Shown: positions 16,701 through 26,075 of the stretch, in pieces | Layout of the letters: every line of letters starts with the position of its first letter | How positions within the stretch are numbered: the first letter of the stretch is position 1 | Virus record (IMG/VR): IMGVR_UViG_3300024518_003367 | Location: 1-51,749 of that record | Origin: a virus | Direction: 5' to 3' (one strand) | DNA length: 51,749 nt | Position numbers and translations under genes: made by a program | Notes under the pieces: generated by a model | What the model was told of the DNA's origin: nothing | Seen by the model: only the letters and a program-made list of their open reading frames with translations | Databases searched by the model: none

Positions 16701-16993
16701 GGGTCGGCCTCCAGCCGCACGATCACTTGGTCGCCCTTGCGCTGGGTGTTACGCACAGCCAGCCGCCACTCAGTTACCTGCTCCGCGCCATCGTTGTACA
16801 CCAAACGCAGGACACCTCGCGCCGGCAGTGCCGCCAGAGCGGGGTCAGTGGACGCCACGGTCGCCGTCAGGCGGTCGGTGCCCATCACCTCGATGGTGTC
16901 GGTCAGGCTGATGATCTGAGTGAACACGGACTGGAGCGTACCGCTCGCAGCCTCAAAGTCATCCCACGCCTCCAGCCGTACAAACTTTGGCAT
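13706..16993 (-). CDS. tail tip/hub protein with C-terminal lectin domain, 1095 aa
   Basis: Follows the distal tail gene by one base, the standard place of the tail-associated hub. Residues 1-400 resemble prophage tail hub proteins (a beta-rich start MPKFVRLEAWDDFEAA, then TPLSALRKLAAANESEISIR, typical of gp27-like hub domains). A glycine hinge (GGGGSGGSGGS, near 725) separates a middle beta domain from a C-terminal LamG-like lectin (about 860-1090, DISVAVWFKRDQDNG, HFICEMGAVWSAADRLAQL). It probably caps the tail and binds host glycans; peptidase residues were not identified. Confidence 0.75.
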   Translation of the reverse strand: MPKFVRLEAWDDFEAASGTLQSVFTQIISLTDTIEVMGTDRLTATVASTDPALAALPARGVLRLVYNDGAEQVTEWRLAVRNTQRKGDQVIVRLEADPVLLELANETIVFEETDSAARLHDFQLIGVDTDEQLGQILNAINDDAAMTWTAGTIDVTQELDVVYGWDTPLSALRKLAAANESEISIRKNGATGYFIDLLTTIGSAAAQVELRTSVNLPEIDRRELFREQATIVIPRGQPVNGFHGSIRRAIWGTLGAVTSTTVDARGQFTGDTSGQTGPIAFDDQYVGAAQGGYGPSMYLKFYDPVDDAMEWVGPITATTVTNQRITMASTGDLTAGRPFAITPSNTDDREGLREIINPAGVTTFGPIRKVLDLPDIIGVQNLLVYSSLSRWVSGLSAGGNAFGPTPSTVTENTDQAFIKFGTGSAKVVCTADGDGYQTGWTQFQGSGVNSGLGIEPGTTLDDLLSGFFVFWNDNAGTGRVRMDIGLGGGLTPGGVLSEFYYFPLSTSDDTKAFSTKTKQWVTLGVSGIDPKKNLFTDTSLAVTHYSMRIMQDGATATTFYVDAMQLTRTAAHVPYVEANGSNMMVVEANKYLTTHAAADVEYRLKAIDLEGIDAGTWSMFEFLLGQTARVIDVPNGISDTVRLVSLSRDWLHPGNTALQLSTNARTLSNAVAVAGNPQLGRTVDIDPDDSVVAAVSPGGGGSGGSGGSTLGSYGIDGWELGSQPTQNTAKTVAIVIGRPTTNESYLTSHDLGVTKLVVRVPSNATLTVGTVTISVVKEANLVTATTADATVDTVLEIALSSANIAQAASTGGLEVSVDSTAFTLPSGHGVYVAYSSTATLTQSNMDIRAAVVVVGAAVVPVPLEGAGPSGLFDSSLASANSGTGPHMSPTGDTDISVAVWFKRDQDNGTAFNYIWLDGATDNMYLSWDVTNNYYRLYHRGVTTNHIESIDLGEDDAGTWVGIAISWSRTGTNRPNITVLWPSRSFDAYPATITEETAISGGFWGHGFNGYTIGGNESDATTARFDGNIHHFICEMGAVWSAADRLAQLKVPGSVAGYDVWQAGDDDWLDESANNNDCGVRNPTNFSNIGAPVPIP

Positions 16994-17830
16994 CTATCTC
17001 CACGCCTTGTAGTAGTTCATCGTTGCCGTGCCCGCCGACACGCTGATCTCCGGCGGGTTGGTCGTGATCGGGTACACGCCGTCGCCGTCGTTCGGGTCCA
17101 TCGCGAAGAAGTCCCCCGCCGTGATCTCCGTCATCGAATCGGCCGGAGCGCCGCCCGAGCCCACGACCGTCCCGGCGCTCATGTCGATAGTGTACACCTC
17201 GCTGCCACCCAACGTAGCGAACGTCATACTCTCCAGTAGGGTGGTCGCGTGGTTCCGATATCGCAGGATCGGCGTCGTCGCAGCCCCTGTAATCGTGAAC
17301 ACTCCCAGTGACGGCGCGGTGCCTTGGTCGGCATCGACGTAAGTAGTGCCGATGCCCGTGGCGTTGGTCACCGCCGTGGACAGCGCAAACGGGTACAACA
17401 GGTTCATCTCGATGGTCAGGAACGCCAACGTCGAACCCGCACCGATGAAAGCGGGGTTGGGTAGTCGCGTCCTCACGCTGGCGGTATGCACCAAGAAGTG
17501 ACGCTCTGCGCCGCCACCGGGGTCCATGTCCGGCATGATGACCTGCGTGGCGCCCTGATCGTTGAAGTACGTCAGGGCCGTGCCGGGGCTGTGCATCCGC
17601 CAGATTAACTCGTCTCGAGCGTCTCGCAGAAGCGCCGCCGTGGTGCGCTCGATCAGGCCATTGACGACCACGCGCCGTTGAGCCACCACGGGAGTGATAC
17701 CCGCAACGATGGAGCCCGGCCGGGACGGGATCGTGGCGCTCACCTGTGTTTGTATCGCCGTTGACCAGTGGTCGGGCGGGTCCGTCTCCTTGAACCCGAT
17801 CGTCGTCAGGTCGGTGCCGTTAACTATCAC
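16994..17830 (-). CDS. distal tail protein (Dit-like), 278 aa
   Basis: GTG start at 17830 overlapping the tape-measure stop as GTGA. The N-terminal half (SRPGSIVAGITPVVAQRRVVVNGLI, then RDARDELIWRM) matches the tube-like belt domain of siphovirus Dit proteins; the C-terminal half is beta-rich and may be a galectin-like domain. Position between tape measure and tail hub is the conserved Dit position. Family call is by synteny and pattern. Confidence 0.75.
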   Translation of the reverse strand: MIVNGTDLTTIGFKETDPPDHWSTAIQTQVSATIPSRPGSIVAGITPVVAQRRVVVNGLIERTTAALLRDARDELIWRMHSPGTALTYFNDQGATQVIMPDMDPGGGAERHFLVHTASVRTRLPNPAFIGAGSTLAFLTIEMNLLYPFALSTAVTNATGIGTTYVDADQGTAPSLGVFTITGAATTPILRYRNHATTLLESMTFATLGGSEVYTIDMSAGTVVGSGGAPADSMTEITAGDFFAMDPNDGDGVYPITTNPPEISVSAGTATMNYYKAWR

Positions 17831-20800
17831 CGCGTCCTCCGCGTGTTGCCCTGCGTTCGCTCTTCGGTGGCCAGTCGGTGACCGATCCGCACATCCGTCT
17901 CTTCGGCCAGCCGCTCCACGAACCCGTCAGCCACGGCGATCCCGATCTCCTCACCAGTCAGATTCGAGCCCTCGACTATCACCGTCATATTCTCAATGTC
18001 GATACCGCCGTCCGGTCCCGGCGACGGAGGCAAGCGCGGTGGCTCCATCGGTGGTAGGAACCCGGGTAGCGGTGGCACCTCCAGTAATTCTTTGATCTGT
18101 GTCAGACGCAGTAGTTGGCTGACACCCAAGTCGATCAGTATCCCCGCCTGACTCTCGGTGATCCGAGCGATGGCGTTGAACCCCTGCGTCTTCTCAAGAT
18201 CCTGACCGCCACCGTCAGCCTCAAACTCATCCAACGCCCCTTCCACCTGACGCATGATGGCGATCAGTTGGTCGAGTGATAGGTCGCCCAGATCGTCCAG
18301 AGAGATCGAACCGTCACGCAAACCAGCTACAATCTCACGAATCATCGCCTCGGCGGCTTCGCGTCCACTCTCGGTGTCGAAGTCTAGGTCGCCCAATCCT
18401 TCAAGGACGCCGAAATCGAAATCGTCTCGACTGCCACCGAAGACGAGGTCGGTTTCTGAGTTGATGACCTCCTGCAACGCTCGCAACTGGTCGATGGGAT
18501 TATCAACGTCCAGTAAATCGAACTCCAACTGCAGTCGATCCATTTGACCTTGGACCGTTTCAGCGAACTGTGTGAATTCTTCAAAGTCGATAGCCCGAAC
18601 CACCAGCGCCAATTCTTCCATCGTGGGTAACATCCCATCCCTGAAATGGATGTTTAACCCATTAGCTACTTCTCGCACTTCCGCTGTACTGAGGCCAAGT
18701 CGCCGCAGCGTTTGGTCGTATCGTTCGGCGGCCTCTCGTAGCGCCCTGAGGTGGTCGACAGTACCGGGGCCAAGATCCTCAACGCGGCCCGCCGCCGCCG
18801 CTTCACGCACGGCGCTAATTCGCGAAGCTGGGACGTTACCCAGTACCCCCAAGCCTCCGATTTCCCGCGACAACTTGTCGAGCGCATCATTGTTTTGACG
18901 CAGTAACGCCAGACGGGCGATCTCTTCGGGGCTGGGGCCACCACTCAACAGCCCTTCCAGTCCAGAAAGTGCCTGTGCGAATCCACCCAACACAGGCAAG
19001 GCCGCACCCAGTATTTGCGTGAAGCTGCCAGTCAGTCCACCCGTCAGGTTCCCTGCGTCGTCTCGGGCCTTCTCCAGCAGGAGTGCCAGATCACCAGCGT
19101 TGGCGAACGCTTGAGCGAATCCCTGCACCATGTCGGACACCGCTTCACTGACTAACTCAAACGCCTCAGCCAATTGCAACGCACCACGCACCATCGACTC
19201 TATTTGTCGTGCATTGGCTTGTAGCAACCGGCGCTGTTTTTCAAGATCGCTGGTTGTATCTCCGACCTCCTCGCCGGCGGTCGCGATACCAGTGCCAAGT
19301 TTACCTATCAACGTGACGATGTCGTTAACGATAGTTTTCAGTTCATCGTAGTTATCTACCGTCTCGTCTGCCGCCTCCAGATTAGCCTGCGCCTTCACAA
19401 GCATGGCCTCTAGCACTGGCAACAACTCTATCGCGAGATCGGCGGAGCCGAACTGCAGCCGCAGTAGAGCCGCCTCTACCTTTTCCCCCATCCCTTCAAA
19501 CGATTCACCGAGCGCCTCAATGATGTGCTGGATCTCCAGCATTTCGCGCATCCGCTCAAGTAGTTCTAGCGCATCGTCCGGCATGTCCTCGCCGAAGTCG
19601 CGCCTGAACGTCTCAGCCAAACCCTCGATGTCCAACTCCATATCGTCAGTCAACGTCTTGGTCGATGCCGCCAAGTCACGTTGAAGTTGGAACAATTTGT
19701 CGGCGTCCTCTCGCTGGTTCTTGAACAGTTCCGCGTCTTCGGCAGCGGCGATCATCGGCTCGAGGAACTTCTGCATTTCCGGCGGCAGTTTCTTAAACGC
19801 CTCTTCCAGTTCAGTGCGTATACTGGCAAACGCGATATCGCGCAGGCCCTCAAAGTCACCGATGTTTCGAGCAATCTGTGTATTGATGTCTTTGGTGATA
19901 CGCGCCAAGTTGGCGGCGTCCTCTTCCGCCCATCTTATTTTCAGTGAAATTCTACGGTCTTCGAACAGTTTTTCGATTTCCTCCATAAACCCTTCGCCGA
20001 CACCGTCCTCTCCAGCGTCAAACTTCGCTTGGGCCTCGGCGATAGCCGCGTTCATCTCATTCGTGAGACTCTCTTCTGCGATGTCGCGCAGGCCTTGAAA
20101 GTCTCCAAGATTCTCGGCGATGTTCCTACGAAGCTTGATGCCTGCCGTGGTGGTGAACTCCTCCCACGCCTTCACGGTTCTCTGTATGTCCGAATCGGTC
20201 GGTAGCCCCAACAAGATCCGGCCGAAGTCGATGCGCGCCTGATCACCCAGTGGCTTGATCTTGACCTCCACCTCCACCTCAGGCCGCTCGTCACCGATAG
20301 CCAGCGCCAACTCTTTGAGTATTTCCGCGACTCGCGGGATCTGGTCTTCCGTCAATTCACCCGTCTGCGCCAGTTTGGCCAACGCGGCCTCCAGCGCAAG
20401 CAATTGCTCGGTGGGAATCTCGTTCAGAATGTTCTGCCCGGGGGCGCGCTGGAATCGTTCTCCGATTCCGAAAGGCAGAAGTTTCAGCCCCGGCGATCGC
20501 GCGATAGTACCAGACAGCGCGCCCCCGGGATCGAACAAACCTTGGCCCTTGATGGCCGAATTCTCTAAGTTCTTCAGCACGTCGTTGAGATCGAAGACGT
20601 CCTTGGACCCCTGCCGCGCTATCTCGCTGATGGAACGCAGGAACTCAAGCCGCGTCTGTGCGAAGTTGGTCGATCGCCCAATCGCCTCGTTGACGGCGCC
20701 TGTCCGCTTGCCCTCGCTCAACAAATCGAAGTTCTTGGTCATGAACTGCAATTCATTGTTGATGTTGTCAAACCGCAGCCGGCTGACCTCGCCGTTCAAA

Positions 20801-21903
20801 AGCGACATCAGGTTGACCATCACCTGCAGGCTCTTGTTGACGGTCGGCAGTATCGATTCACCCAGAGAGATCATGACGACGCCAAACTGATTCTTCAGCT
20901 GCTTAGTCAGATTCTTGGTCGTGCCTTCCATCTTGGCGAACGCAGTGCCCGCCGCCCCAGTGGATCTCTCCATCTCACCCATCAGCCGAATCACACGCTT
21001 GCCGTCCTGACCCGTCAACTGGAGTGCGGCGTTCAGGGCATTGACGTCTTGGAACATCAACACGGCCGCGTCTTCGTTATCCTTGAGCGCCTCGGCGAGA
21101 TCGACCATGAACTTCGTCAGGCCGTCGGCCTCGAGCTTGGTCCGATTGAACGTCTTGGCGATCTCAGGAAACTGCGTCTTGAGTGCGGACGTCGGACGAA
21201 TGACATTAGCCAACGTCTGGCGAATGGAGCGCATCGCCAGTTCCATGTCCACACCGCCAAGTGTCAACGCCGTGGCGTTCGCCAACACGTCTTTGAACGA
21301 AATACCCATCGTCGCCGCGAGCCCGGCCACACGACCAACGCTGGTGGCGATTTCATCGAACGTCGTCTTACCGAATCGCACGGCCGTAAACATCTGATCG
21401 GCGACCTCGGTCGCCGTGATGTTGTCGCGCGCCCACGCATTAACCACCGTGGTCAGGCCGTCCACCGACACCTCGACGGAGGTCAGGCCGGCGACCGCCG
21501 CCTCAGTAGCCACCCGGAGGAAGTCGATGGACTGCGCTGCCGGGATCGAAGCCGAGATGATCTGATACAGACCACGACTCATGTCTTGGAGTTCATCAAC
21601 CGGCATGGCTGCGAACAACTCCAGCATCTCTTTCTTCAGCTGACCGACGTCCACCTCAGCGGTATTAACGAGGGTGCTGATCTCGCCAAAGGCGTTCTCC
21701 AACTCCGACGCCATCTTGACCGCCTTGGCTCCAACCAAAGCGAATGCCGCGCCTAGTGCAGCGGCAGCAGCGATCGGATGGGCACGGATGACGGCTGCGA
21801 GGTTTTTGGCGGAACCACCCGCCTTCAGCATCGCCTCGTCAAATTTCTTCGACCGAGCCTCCAGATCAACGAACAGCGTTCCTACTTTACGGATTGGTGG
21901 CAT
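17827..21903 (-). CDS. tape measure protein, 1358 aa
   Basis: The longest helical protein here. Residues about 40-290 carry the TP901-type tape-measure core (ASELENAFGEISTLVNTAEV, GLYQIISASIPAAQSIDFLR, FGKTTFDEIATSVGRVAGLA). Three internal stretches repeat a motif ARNIGDFEGLRDIA / ENLGDFQGLRDIAEESL near 590, 680 and 700. Later parts are coiled coil with hydrophobic helices near 990-1030. It sets tail length; at roughly 1.5 angstrom per residue a tail of around 200 nm would be expected, an estimate from family knowledge. Confidence 0.92.
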   Translation of the reverse strand: MPPIRKVGTLFVDLEARSKKFDEAMLKAGGSAKNLAAVIRAHPIAAAAALGAAFALVGAKAVKMASELENAFGEISTLVNTAEVDVGQLKKEMLELFAAMPVDELQDMSRGLYQIISASIPAAQSIDFLRVATEAAVAGLTSVEVSVDGLTTVVNAWARDNITATEVADQMFTAVRFGKTTFDEIATSVGRVAGLAATMGISFKDVLANATALTLGGVDMELAMRSIRQTLANVIRPTSALKTQFPEIAKTFNRTKLEADGLTKFMVDLAEALKDNEDAAVLMFQDVNALNAALQLTGQDGKRVIRLMGEMERSTGAAGTAFAKMEGTTKNLTKQLKNQFGVVMISLGESILPTVNKSLQVMVNLMSLLNGEVSRLRFDNINNELQFMTKNFDLLSEGKRTGAVNEAIGRSTNFAQTRLEFLRSISEIARQGSKDVFDLNDVLKNLENSAIKGQGLFDPGGALSGTIARSPGLKLLPFGIGERFQRAPGQNILNEIPTEQLLALEAALAKLAQTGELTEDQIPRVAEILKELALAIGDERPEVEVEVKIKPLGDQARIDFGRILLGLPTDSDIQRTVKAWEEFTTTAGIKLRRNIAENLGDFQGLRDIAEESLTNEMNAAIAEAQAKFDAGEDGVGEGFMEEIEKLFEDRRISLKIRWAEEDAANLARITKDINTQIARNIGDFEGLRDIAFASIRTELEEAFKKLPPEMQKFLEPMIAAAEDAELFKNQREDADKLFQLQRDLAASTKTLTDDMELDIEGLAETFRRDFGEDMPDDALELLERMREMLEIQHIIEALGESFEGMGEKVEAALLRLQFGSADLAIELLPVLEAMLVKAQANLEAADETVDNYDELKTIVNDIVTLIGKLGTGIATAGEEVGDTTSDLEKQRRLLQANARQIESMVRGALQLAEAFELVSEAVSDMVQGFAQAFANAGDLALLLEKARDDAGNLTGGLTGSFTQILGAALPVLGGFAQALSGLEGLLSGGPSPEEIARLALLRQNNDALDKLSREIGGLGVLGNVPASRISAVREAAAAGRVEDLGPGTVDHLRALREAAERYDQTLRRLGLSTAEVREVANGLNIHFRDGMLPTMEELALVVRAIDFEEFTQFAETVQGQMDRLQLEFDLLDVDNPIDQLRALQEVINSETDLVFGGSRDDFDFGVLEGLGDLDFDTESGREAAEAMIREIVAGLRDGSISLDDLGDLSLDQLIAIMRQVEGALDEFEADGGGQDLEKTQGFNAIARITESQAGILIDLGVSQLLRLTQIKELLEVPPLPGFLPPMEPPRLPPSPGPDGGIDIENMTVIVEGSNLTGEEIGIAVADGFVERLAEETDVRIGHRLATEERTQGNTRRTR

Positions 21904-22767
21904 CTATTTCACCTTCTCCGCTTTGGCCTGCTGTTTAGCTGTTTCACGATTCGATGCCGACAACTGCGCCTTGGCAACCACCATCGGCAAATCCCAATCG
22001 TTCATCAACCGAGGTAGTTCGACCTCTAGGCTGGTCGAGGCCAGATCGAGGAAGATCGACCACGACGGGCGAGTACGCTTGCCGTCGTGACCGACGTCAT
22101 GCGTCAAGTGCTTGATGGCCTCCAATCGCGTGACGTGAACGATCGCGTAGGCCTGCGCCACACGGTACATGTCCATCACGTCGAGTGCGGCGATATCGTC
22201 GGGGATCTCTGAACGGTCATCATCGGGGTCGTAGGGAAGCCCCCGGCCCTTGGTGGTCATGATCCACGCCAGCAACTCATACTGGTAGCGGATCTCATCG
22301 AGGGCGCGGTTCATCAACGCGACGTCCTCGGATTTACCGCTCTCGGTCCAGCCGCCCAGCTTCGACGTCAGCCACGCCAACGTGTAATCGATCTTGGAGA
22401 TCTCGATCAGCGACCGGAACGACTTGGGGTAGATGTGAAGATACGCCGGACGTCCTTCTGGGCCCGGCAAGATTCGTTCGACGGGGTGCGACTCACTGCG
22501 AAGCACCTTGAGAATGGTGGCGTCGGCGTCAGCTGACAGACTCGAAGATGCGGAGCCCAGCCGCTCGCCTTTGGAGTGATGCCGATGGAGTGTACCGAAA
22601 TAGCGAAGCCAGCCGCGAGGGCCAGAGTCCTTGTTCTCTGGCCCACCCGGCTTCGCCGACTCAAGCTCGGTCGGAGTTGCCCAACCGTGCTTGAGGACCA
22701 CAGTCTCCAAGGTGCCACAATCCCGCTGTAGCTCCTCGACGGAGATAGTACCTGACTGGTCGGTCAC
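21904..22767 (-). CDS. putative tail assembly chaperone, 287 aa
   Basis: Lies exactly between the tail tube gene and the tape measure, the conserved place for tail assembly chaperones. The body is helical (SFRSLIEISKIDYTLAWLTS, RAQAYAIVHVTRLEAIKHL) and the end is Lys/Ala-rich. I see no second overlapping frame and no slippery heptamer that would make a frameshifted longer form, so assignment rests on position only. Confidence 0.55.
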   Translation of the reverse strand: MTDQSGTISVEELQRDCGTLETVVLKHGWATPTELESAKPGGPENKDSGPRGWLRYFGTLHRHHSKGERLGSASSSLSADADATILKVLRSESHPVERILPGPEGRPAYLHIYPKSFRSLIEISKIDYTLAWLTSKLGGWTESGKSEDVALMNRALDEIRYQYELLAWIMTTKGRGLPYDPDDDRSEIPDDIAALDVMDMYRVAQAYAIVHVTRLEAIKHLTHDVGHDGKRTRPSWSIFLDLASTSLEVELPRLMNDWDLPMVVAKAQLSASNRETAKQQAKAEKVK

Positions 22768-22774
22768 CGACCAT

Positions 22775-24253
22775 TTACCAGTTCAACAGCTGTATGGCGC
22801 TCGCTGGCTTCAGCAGAATCGGAATTTCCGTGATCGCGCCTTGGTTGTTCAGGATCGACGCGACGTTGGCCATGTCAACGCTGTTGCCCCAACCACTCAC
22901 CCTGAAGTTGGTGCTGTCGAGCAGCAACCCCTTCATGTACACGCCATCGATGGCGGTCAGGCCGATGTTGTCTCCGGTGATCGGGAGACGGTTCGCCGTG
23001 ATCTCGCTCTGGGCGATACCCAGCGCGTAAGCGAAGTTGACCTCGTTGACCTCGATGATCCCGGCGCCGAGACTGACCTGCGCCTGCCCGGGCCGTGTAC
23101 CGATGGCGATTCGTGACGTGGCCGACCGGATCTCCTCGACCGATCCACCGATCGCCACGGTGACACCATCAGTGCCAATTCCGGCGAACGCTGTCTCGAC
23201 CATCCCGGCCACCGCCGTGGTGGCGATCTGACTGCGGTAGAACTGCGACCGCATGGTCAGGGTGTCGGTGGCGACCGACTCCACTTGGTGGAACTCCACC
23301 GTGCCCGAGCCGGCGGCGCCGAAGCGCACCCACTCGTCAGCGGCGAACCCAGCGCCCTCACCAACACCGAGCGTTACGGTGTTAGTGCCGGCGGCTCCAC
23401 CCGACGCCACGGCGCCAGTGCCGGCGCCGATGGTCATGATACCAAACTCAGTGACAGCATCGAACACCTTGCCCTTGGTCGGGGTGAGGGTGCTGTCGGC
23501 GTCAGCGTTAGTGAGGTACGCCGGGATGAGGTTGTCGATGGTCCCACCGTTGCCAGTCGCCCTGATCGGCAACTGGGTGTGAACCCCACGGCTGAAGGCC
23601 GCGCTGATCCCGGTGTAGTCGAAGTCCACACCCCAAAGCTCAGAGGCGAGGACGGCGCCGTCCATCGTGGTGCCCACAACGACGAGACTCATATTCGACT
23701 CGTTGCCGAATTCAGTGCCGTCGGTGGTAAAAGCGTAGGGCGCGGCGCTGGTGCCGGAGCCCTTGACGTCGGCCGGTGAGGCGCCGACGGCCCACGCGAA
23801 GTTGTGGACGCTGACGCCGGGGAACGCGAACTCCATGGTGGCGCTCACGAACCCGTTGAGAGTGGCGTAGACCAGTCGCTGGGTGGCGACGAAGATGTCC
23901 TGCGACTCTCCGGCCCAACTGAGGGTCAGCCCACCGTCGCTGACGGCACCGAGGTCGGAGGCGTACTGCTCGACCACGGGCTCTGCGGTGGGATGATCAC
24001 GGCTCAACGGCTCCAGCAACGTGATCGTGTTGCCCGCCGGTGTACCGTTAATCTCCGCCAGTTCCAGCGTCTCGCCGGACCCGACGCGGATTACATCATT
24101 GTCGGCGAAGTTGGTGATGGCGGCGACGTCGATGGAGGTGTCACCCTTCACCGGAAACGCGGACTGCAGCACTGAGTTTCCCGGCGAGGTCAACTGATCT
24201 CGAATCAGATGCACCGTCGAGATTTGCTTGATTACTCTGTCTTTCGCGCTCAT
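22775..24253 (-). CDS. major tail (tube) protein, 492 aa
   Basis: Beta-rich protein located between the tail terminator and the chaperone. MSAKDRVIKQISTVHLI is followed by a possible Ig- or Hoc-like accessory segment and repeated glycine-threonine strands (GTNTVTLGVGEGAGFAADEW). It is longer than a minimal tube protein (~200 aa), so it likely carries an extra surface domain. Assignment by synteny and composition. Confidence 0.65.
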   Translation of the reverse strand: MSAKDRVIKQISTVHLIRDQLTSPGNSVLQSAFPVKGDTSIDVAAITNFADNDVIRVGSGETLELAEINGTPAGNTITLLEPLSRDHPTAEPVVEQYASDLGAVSDGGLTLSWAGESQDIFVATQRLVYATLNGFVSATMEFAFPGVSVHNFAWAVGASPADVKGSGTSAAPYAFTTDGTEFGNESNMSLVVVGTTMDGAVLASELWGVDFDYTGISAAFSRGVHTQLPIRATGNGGTIDNLIPAYLTNADADSTLTPTKGKVFDAVTEFGIMTIGAGTGAVASGGAAGTNTVTLGVGEGAGFAADEWVRFGAAGSGTVEFHQVESVATDTLTMRSQFYRSQIATTAVAGMVETAFAGIGTDGVTVAIGGSVEEIRSATSRIAIGTRPGQAQVSLGAGIIEVNEVNFAYALGIAQSEITANRLPITGDNIGLTAIDGVYMKGLLLDSTNFRVSGWGNSVDMANVASILNNQGAITEIPILLKPASAIQLLNW

Positions 24254-24262
24254 GGCGGCTCC

Positions 24263-24685
24263 CTATGGCTTAGTGGCCCAGATTTCTACGTCGATGTCGC
24301 CACGGGTTAGCTCCCGAGTCCCATCGCGTTCGATTACCACCGCCGTTCGCGTCCGACGCATTGGCGCGGCGTCCAATCCCTGCGCTGCCAGTAGCGGTTC
24401 CGTCAAGCCCAACTCGACCCGCTCCAATAAGTTGTTCACAACACTACCAGTGTTAGGCCCTTTCGCATAGGCCGTGATTTGATACTGGAAGAGTCGATTG
24501 TCCCCCGAACCTCCCTCTTCTGTCCCAACAACAAAATGGTACAACAGTATCGGCAATTCTTCGTCGGCCACATGCTTCCATGGCCTGACATTCCCAGTCG
24601 TCCGATTGGTGATCGCCTGTATGCCAGCGTCGGCGTTCAGGATCGCCACCACGGCCTCGTTCGTGTCTTGAACGATGTCGGTCAT
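24263..24685 (-). CDS. tail terminator / completion protein, 140 aa
   Basis: Starts MTDIVQDTNEAVVAILNADA, overlapping the previous stop as ATGA. The pattern (helical N-terminus, then LPILLYHFVVGTEEGG, NRLFQYQITAYAKG) matches minor tail/tail-terminator proteins of the lambda gpU-like fold, which cap the tail tube at the head-proximal end. It immediately precedes the tail tube gene. Confidence 0.7.
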   Translation of the reverse strand: MTDIVQDTNEAVVAILNADAGIQAITNRTTGNVRPWKHVADEELPILLYHFVVGTEEGGSGDNRLFQYQITAYAKGPNTGSVVNNLLERVELGLTEPLLAAQGLDAAPMRRTRTAVVIERDGTRELTRGDIDVEIWATKP

Positions 24686-25152
24686 CTGTCATTCCCTCGT
24701 ATCAGACCGAGGGCCTGCCGGGTGGCCAATAATTCCGTCACAGCCGAAGCGGCCGCTCGCAACATGGCGCTCTCGGACTCCTGCATCACAGGCCGCAGGA
24801 ACGGACGCGGTGCGATGTGACTGTTGCCGTACTCCAGCACGACGCCGTACACAGCTGACTCCGCGTCAGTGGTGATCCCAACCCGCCACGAATTCCCTTC
24901 CTTCCAGACCTCGATGTCCTCGAGAAGCTGCCCATACTGCCGGGCGGGAGGATCACCGGGTGCGCTGGAACGATTGGGAAGACTCGGCCACTTCTGCCCC
25001 TGTCCCGGCTGAATGAGCGAAGCACGAACCCTCTCAGCCATCTTCTCGGCCATCGCCTCGGTTGCGGTGTCACCGTCCACCGCGTTTCGAGCGGCGAGCC
25101 AAATAGCACTGCCGCTGAAGCCACCGAGAAGGTTGATCTTAAACGGAGGCAT
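24682..25152 (-). CDS. HK97 gp10-like head-tail connector, 156 aa
   Basis: Sequence features of the gp10 neck/tail completion family: an N-terminal helix with many Ala/Arg (EAMAEKMAERVRASLIQPGQ), then SRPSSAPGDPPARQYGQLLE-like loop and the family signature WRVGITTDAESAVYGVVLEYGNSHIAPRPFLRP. The final HIAPRPFLRPV phrase is diagnostic. Order between stopper and tail terminator agrees. Confidence 0.8.
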   Translation of the reverse strand: MPPFKINLLGGFSGSAIWLAARNAVDGDTATEAMAEKMAERVRASLIQPGQGQKWPSLPNRSSAPGDPPARQYGQLLEDIEVWKEGNSWRVGITTDAESAVYGVVLEYGNSHIAPRPFLRPVMQESESAMLRAAASAVTELLATRQALGLIRGNDR

Positions 25153-25557
25153 TTAGAACGTCTCCTCGGTGAACTCCAACCCCATCTCAAGCACTTGGCC
25201 GAAATCGTTCGGCACGATCTCGCGCACTCGCCAGTTCTTGCCGGCCATGAACCCAACCGTGACGATCAGGCCCATGTCGGTAGTCGGCTCGAAGCCACTT
25301 ACGTTGCTCATGGTCCCCAGTACCATGATCTTGGTATCGTGCCCGAAGACCCGTTCCGCCTTGGTCTTCGTCAGCACCTCCAGTAAGACCGTGTGGTCGG
25401 ACCCACCTAGCGGGGTGATCCAACTGTACTGCGGACTCCCATCCGGTGTGTCCGCGATGCTCTCACGGATACGGAAGAACCCACTGCTACCCAATTCACC
25501 GAGCAGTGACTTGAGGGCGGGGCCCAGTCCGGTACGGAGGGAGTCGCGGATCGTCAT
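25153..25557 (-). CDS. head closure/stopper-like protein, 134 aa
   Basis: MTIRDSLRTGLGPALKSLLG begins a small beta-barrel-like protein (HTVLLEVLTKTKAERVFGHD, MGLIVTVGFMAGKNWRVREI) typical of head closure proteins located after the connector. One base overlap with the connector gene upstream and adjacency with gp10-like gene downstream support the call; no specific family named. Confidence 0.6.
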   Translation of the reverse strand: MTIRDSLRTGLGPALKSLLGELGSSGFFRIRESIADTPDGSPQYSWITPLGGSDHTVLLEVLTKTKAERVFGHDTKIMVLGTMSNVSGFEPTTDMGLIVTVGFMAGKNWRVREIVPNDFGQVLEMGLEFTEETF

Positions 25558-26075
25558 TAGGTCCGACTGAGCCTCACAGAACTGCCGCTGGACGTGCGGA
25601 AGTGCGACAAGAGACGGACCACAGCTGACGGGAGACTCTTACCCCCGGCGCGGTCCTCTCGCTTCGGCGTCACCTCGATGGACCCAACCTTGATCTCCTC
25701 GAAGCCCTCGAGTCCGCTGGGGCCGAAGAGATCCACATCGCCCGCCTTGATCATCTCCAGAGCCAGTTCCATGGTGGCCCGCTGGATTGGCTCTGGGATG
25801 ACGGTGTTGGCGATGGCGTTGCCGTCCTCGTCTTCCATGCCGGCGCGAGGGAACTTCAGCCGCTGCGGAGTGATGGAGTCGGCCACTACGCCGATGAACA
25901 TCTCCTCGTCAATGCGAGTGGTCGCAGCGACGATGGCTTGTTCGTGGTCAGCGATGGTCGCACTGCCCCACTCGCTGGCGCCACGCTTGCCATCCATGTA
26001 CGCCGTCGCAATCGCTTCCGTCACGTATGCGTTGGCGTTCGCGCCTCCGACTGTTTCATCAAGTGTGAGTGCCAT
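25557..26075 (-). CDS. head-tail connector / DnaT-like adaptor, 172 aa
   Basis: Starts MALTLDETVGGANANAYVTEA, the N-terminal signature of the DnaT-like/putative adaptor family (GANSYVSVEEADAYF in relatives). It continues with helices that hold the connector ring (DHEQAIVAATTRIDEEMFIG, RATMELALEMIKAGDVDL). First true head-completion gene after the glycosyltransferase pair. Confidence 0.78.
   Translation of the reverse strand: MALTLDETVGGANANAYVTEAIATAYMDGKRGASEWGSATIADHEQAIVAATTRIDEEMFIGVVADSITPQRLKFPRAGMEDEDGNAIANTVIPEPIQRATMELALEMIKAGDVDLFGPSGLEGFEEIKVGSIEVTPKREDRAGGKSLPSAVVRLLSHFRTSSGSSVRLSRT

Noticed and set aside
21904-22767. Programmed frameshift in the tail assembly chaperone gene
   Set aside because: No second overlapping frame before the tape measure and no convincing slippery heptamer were seen.
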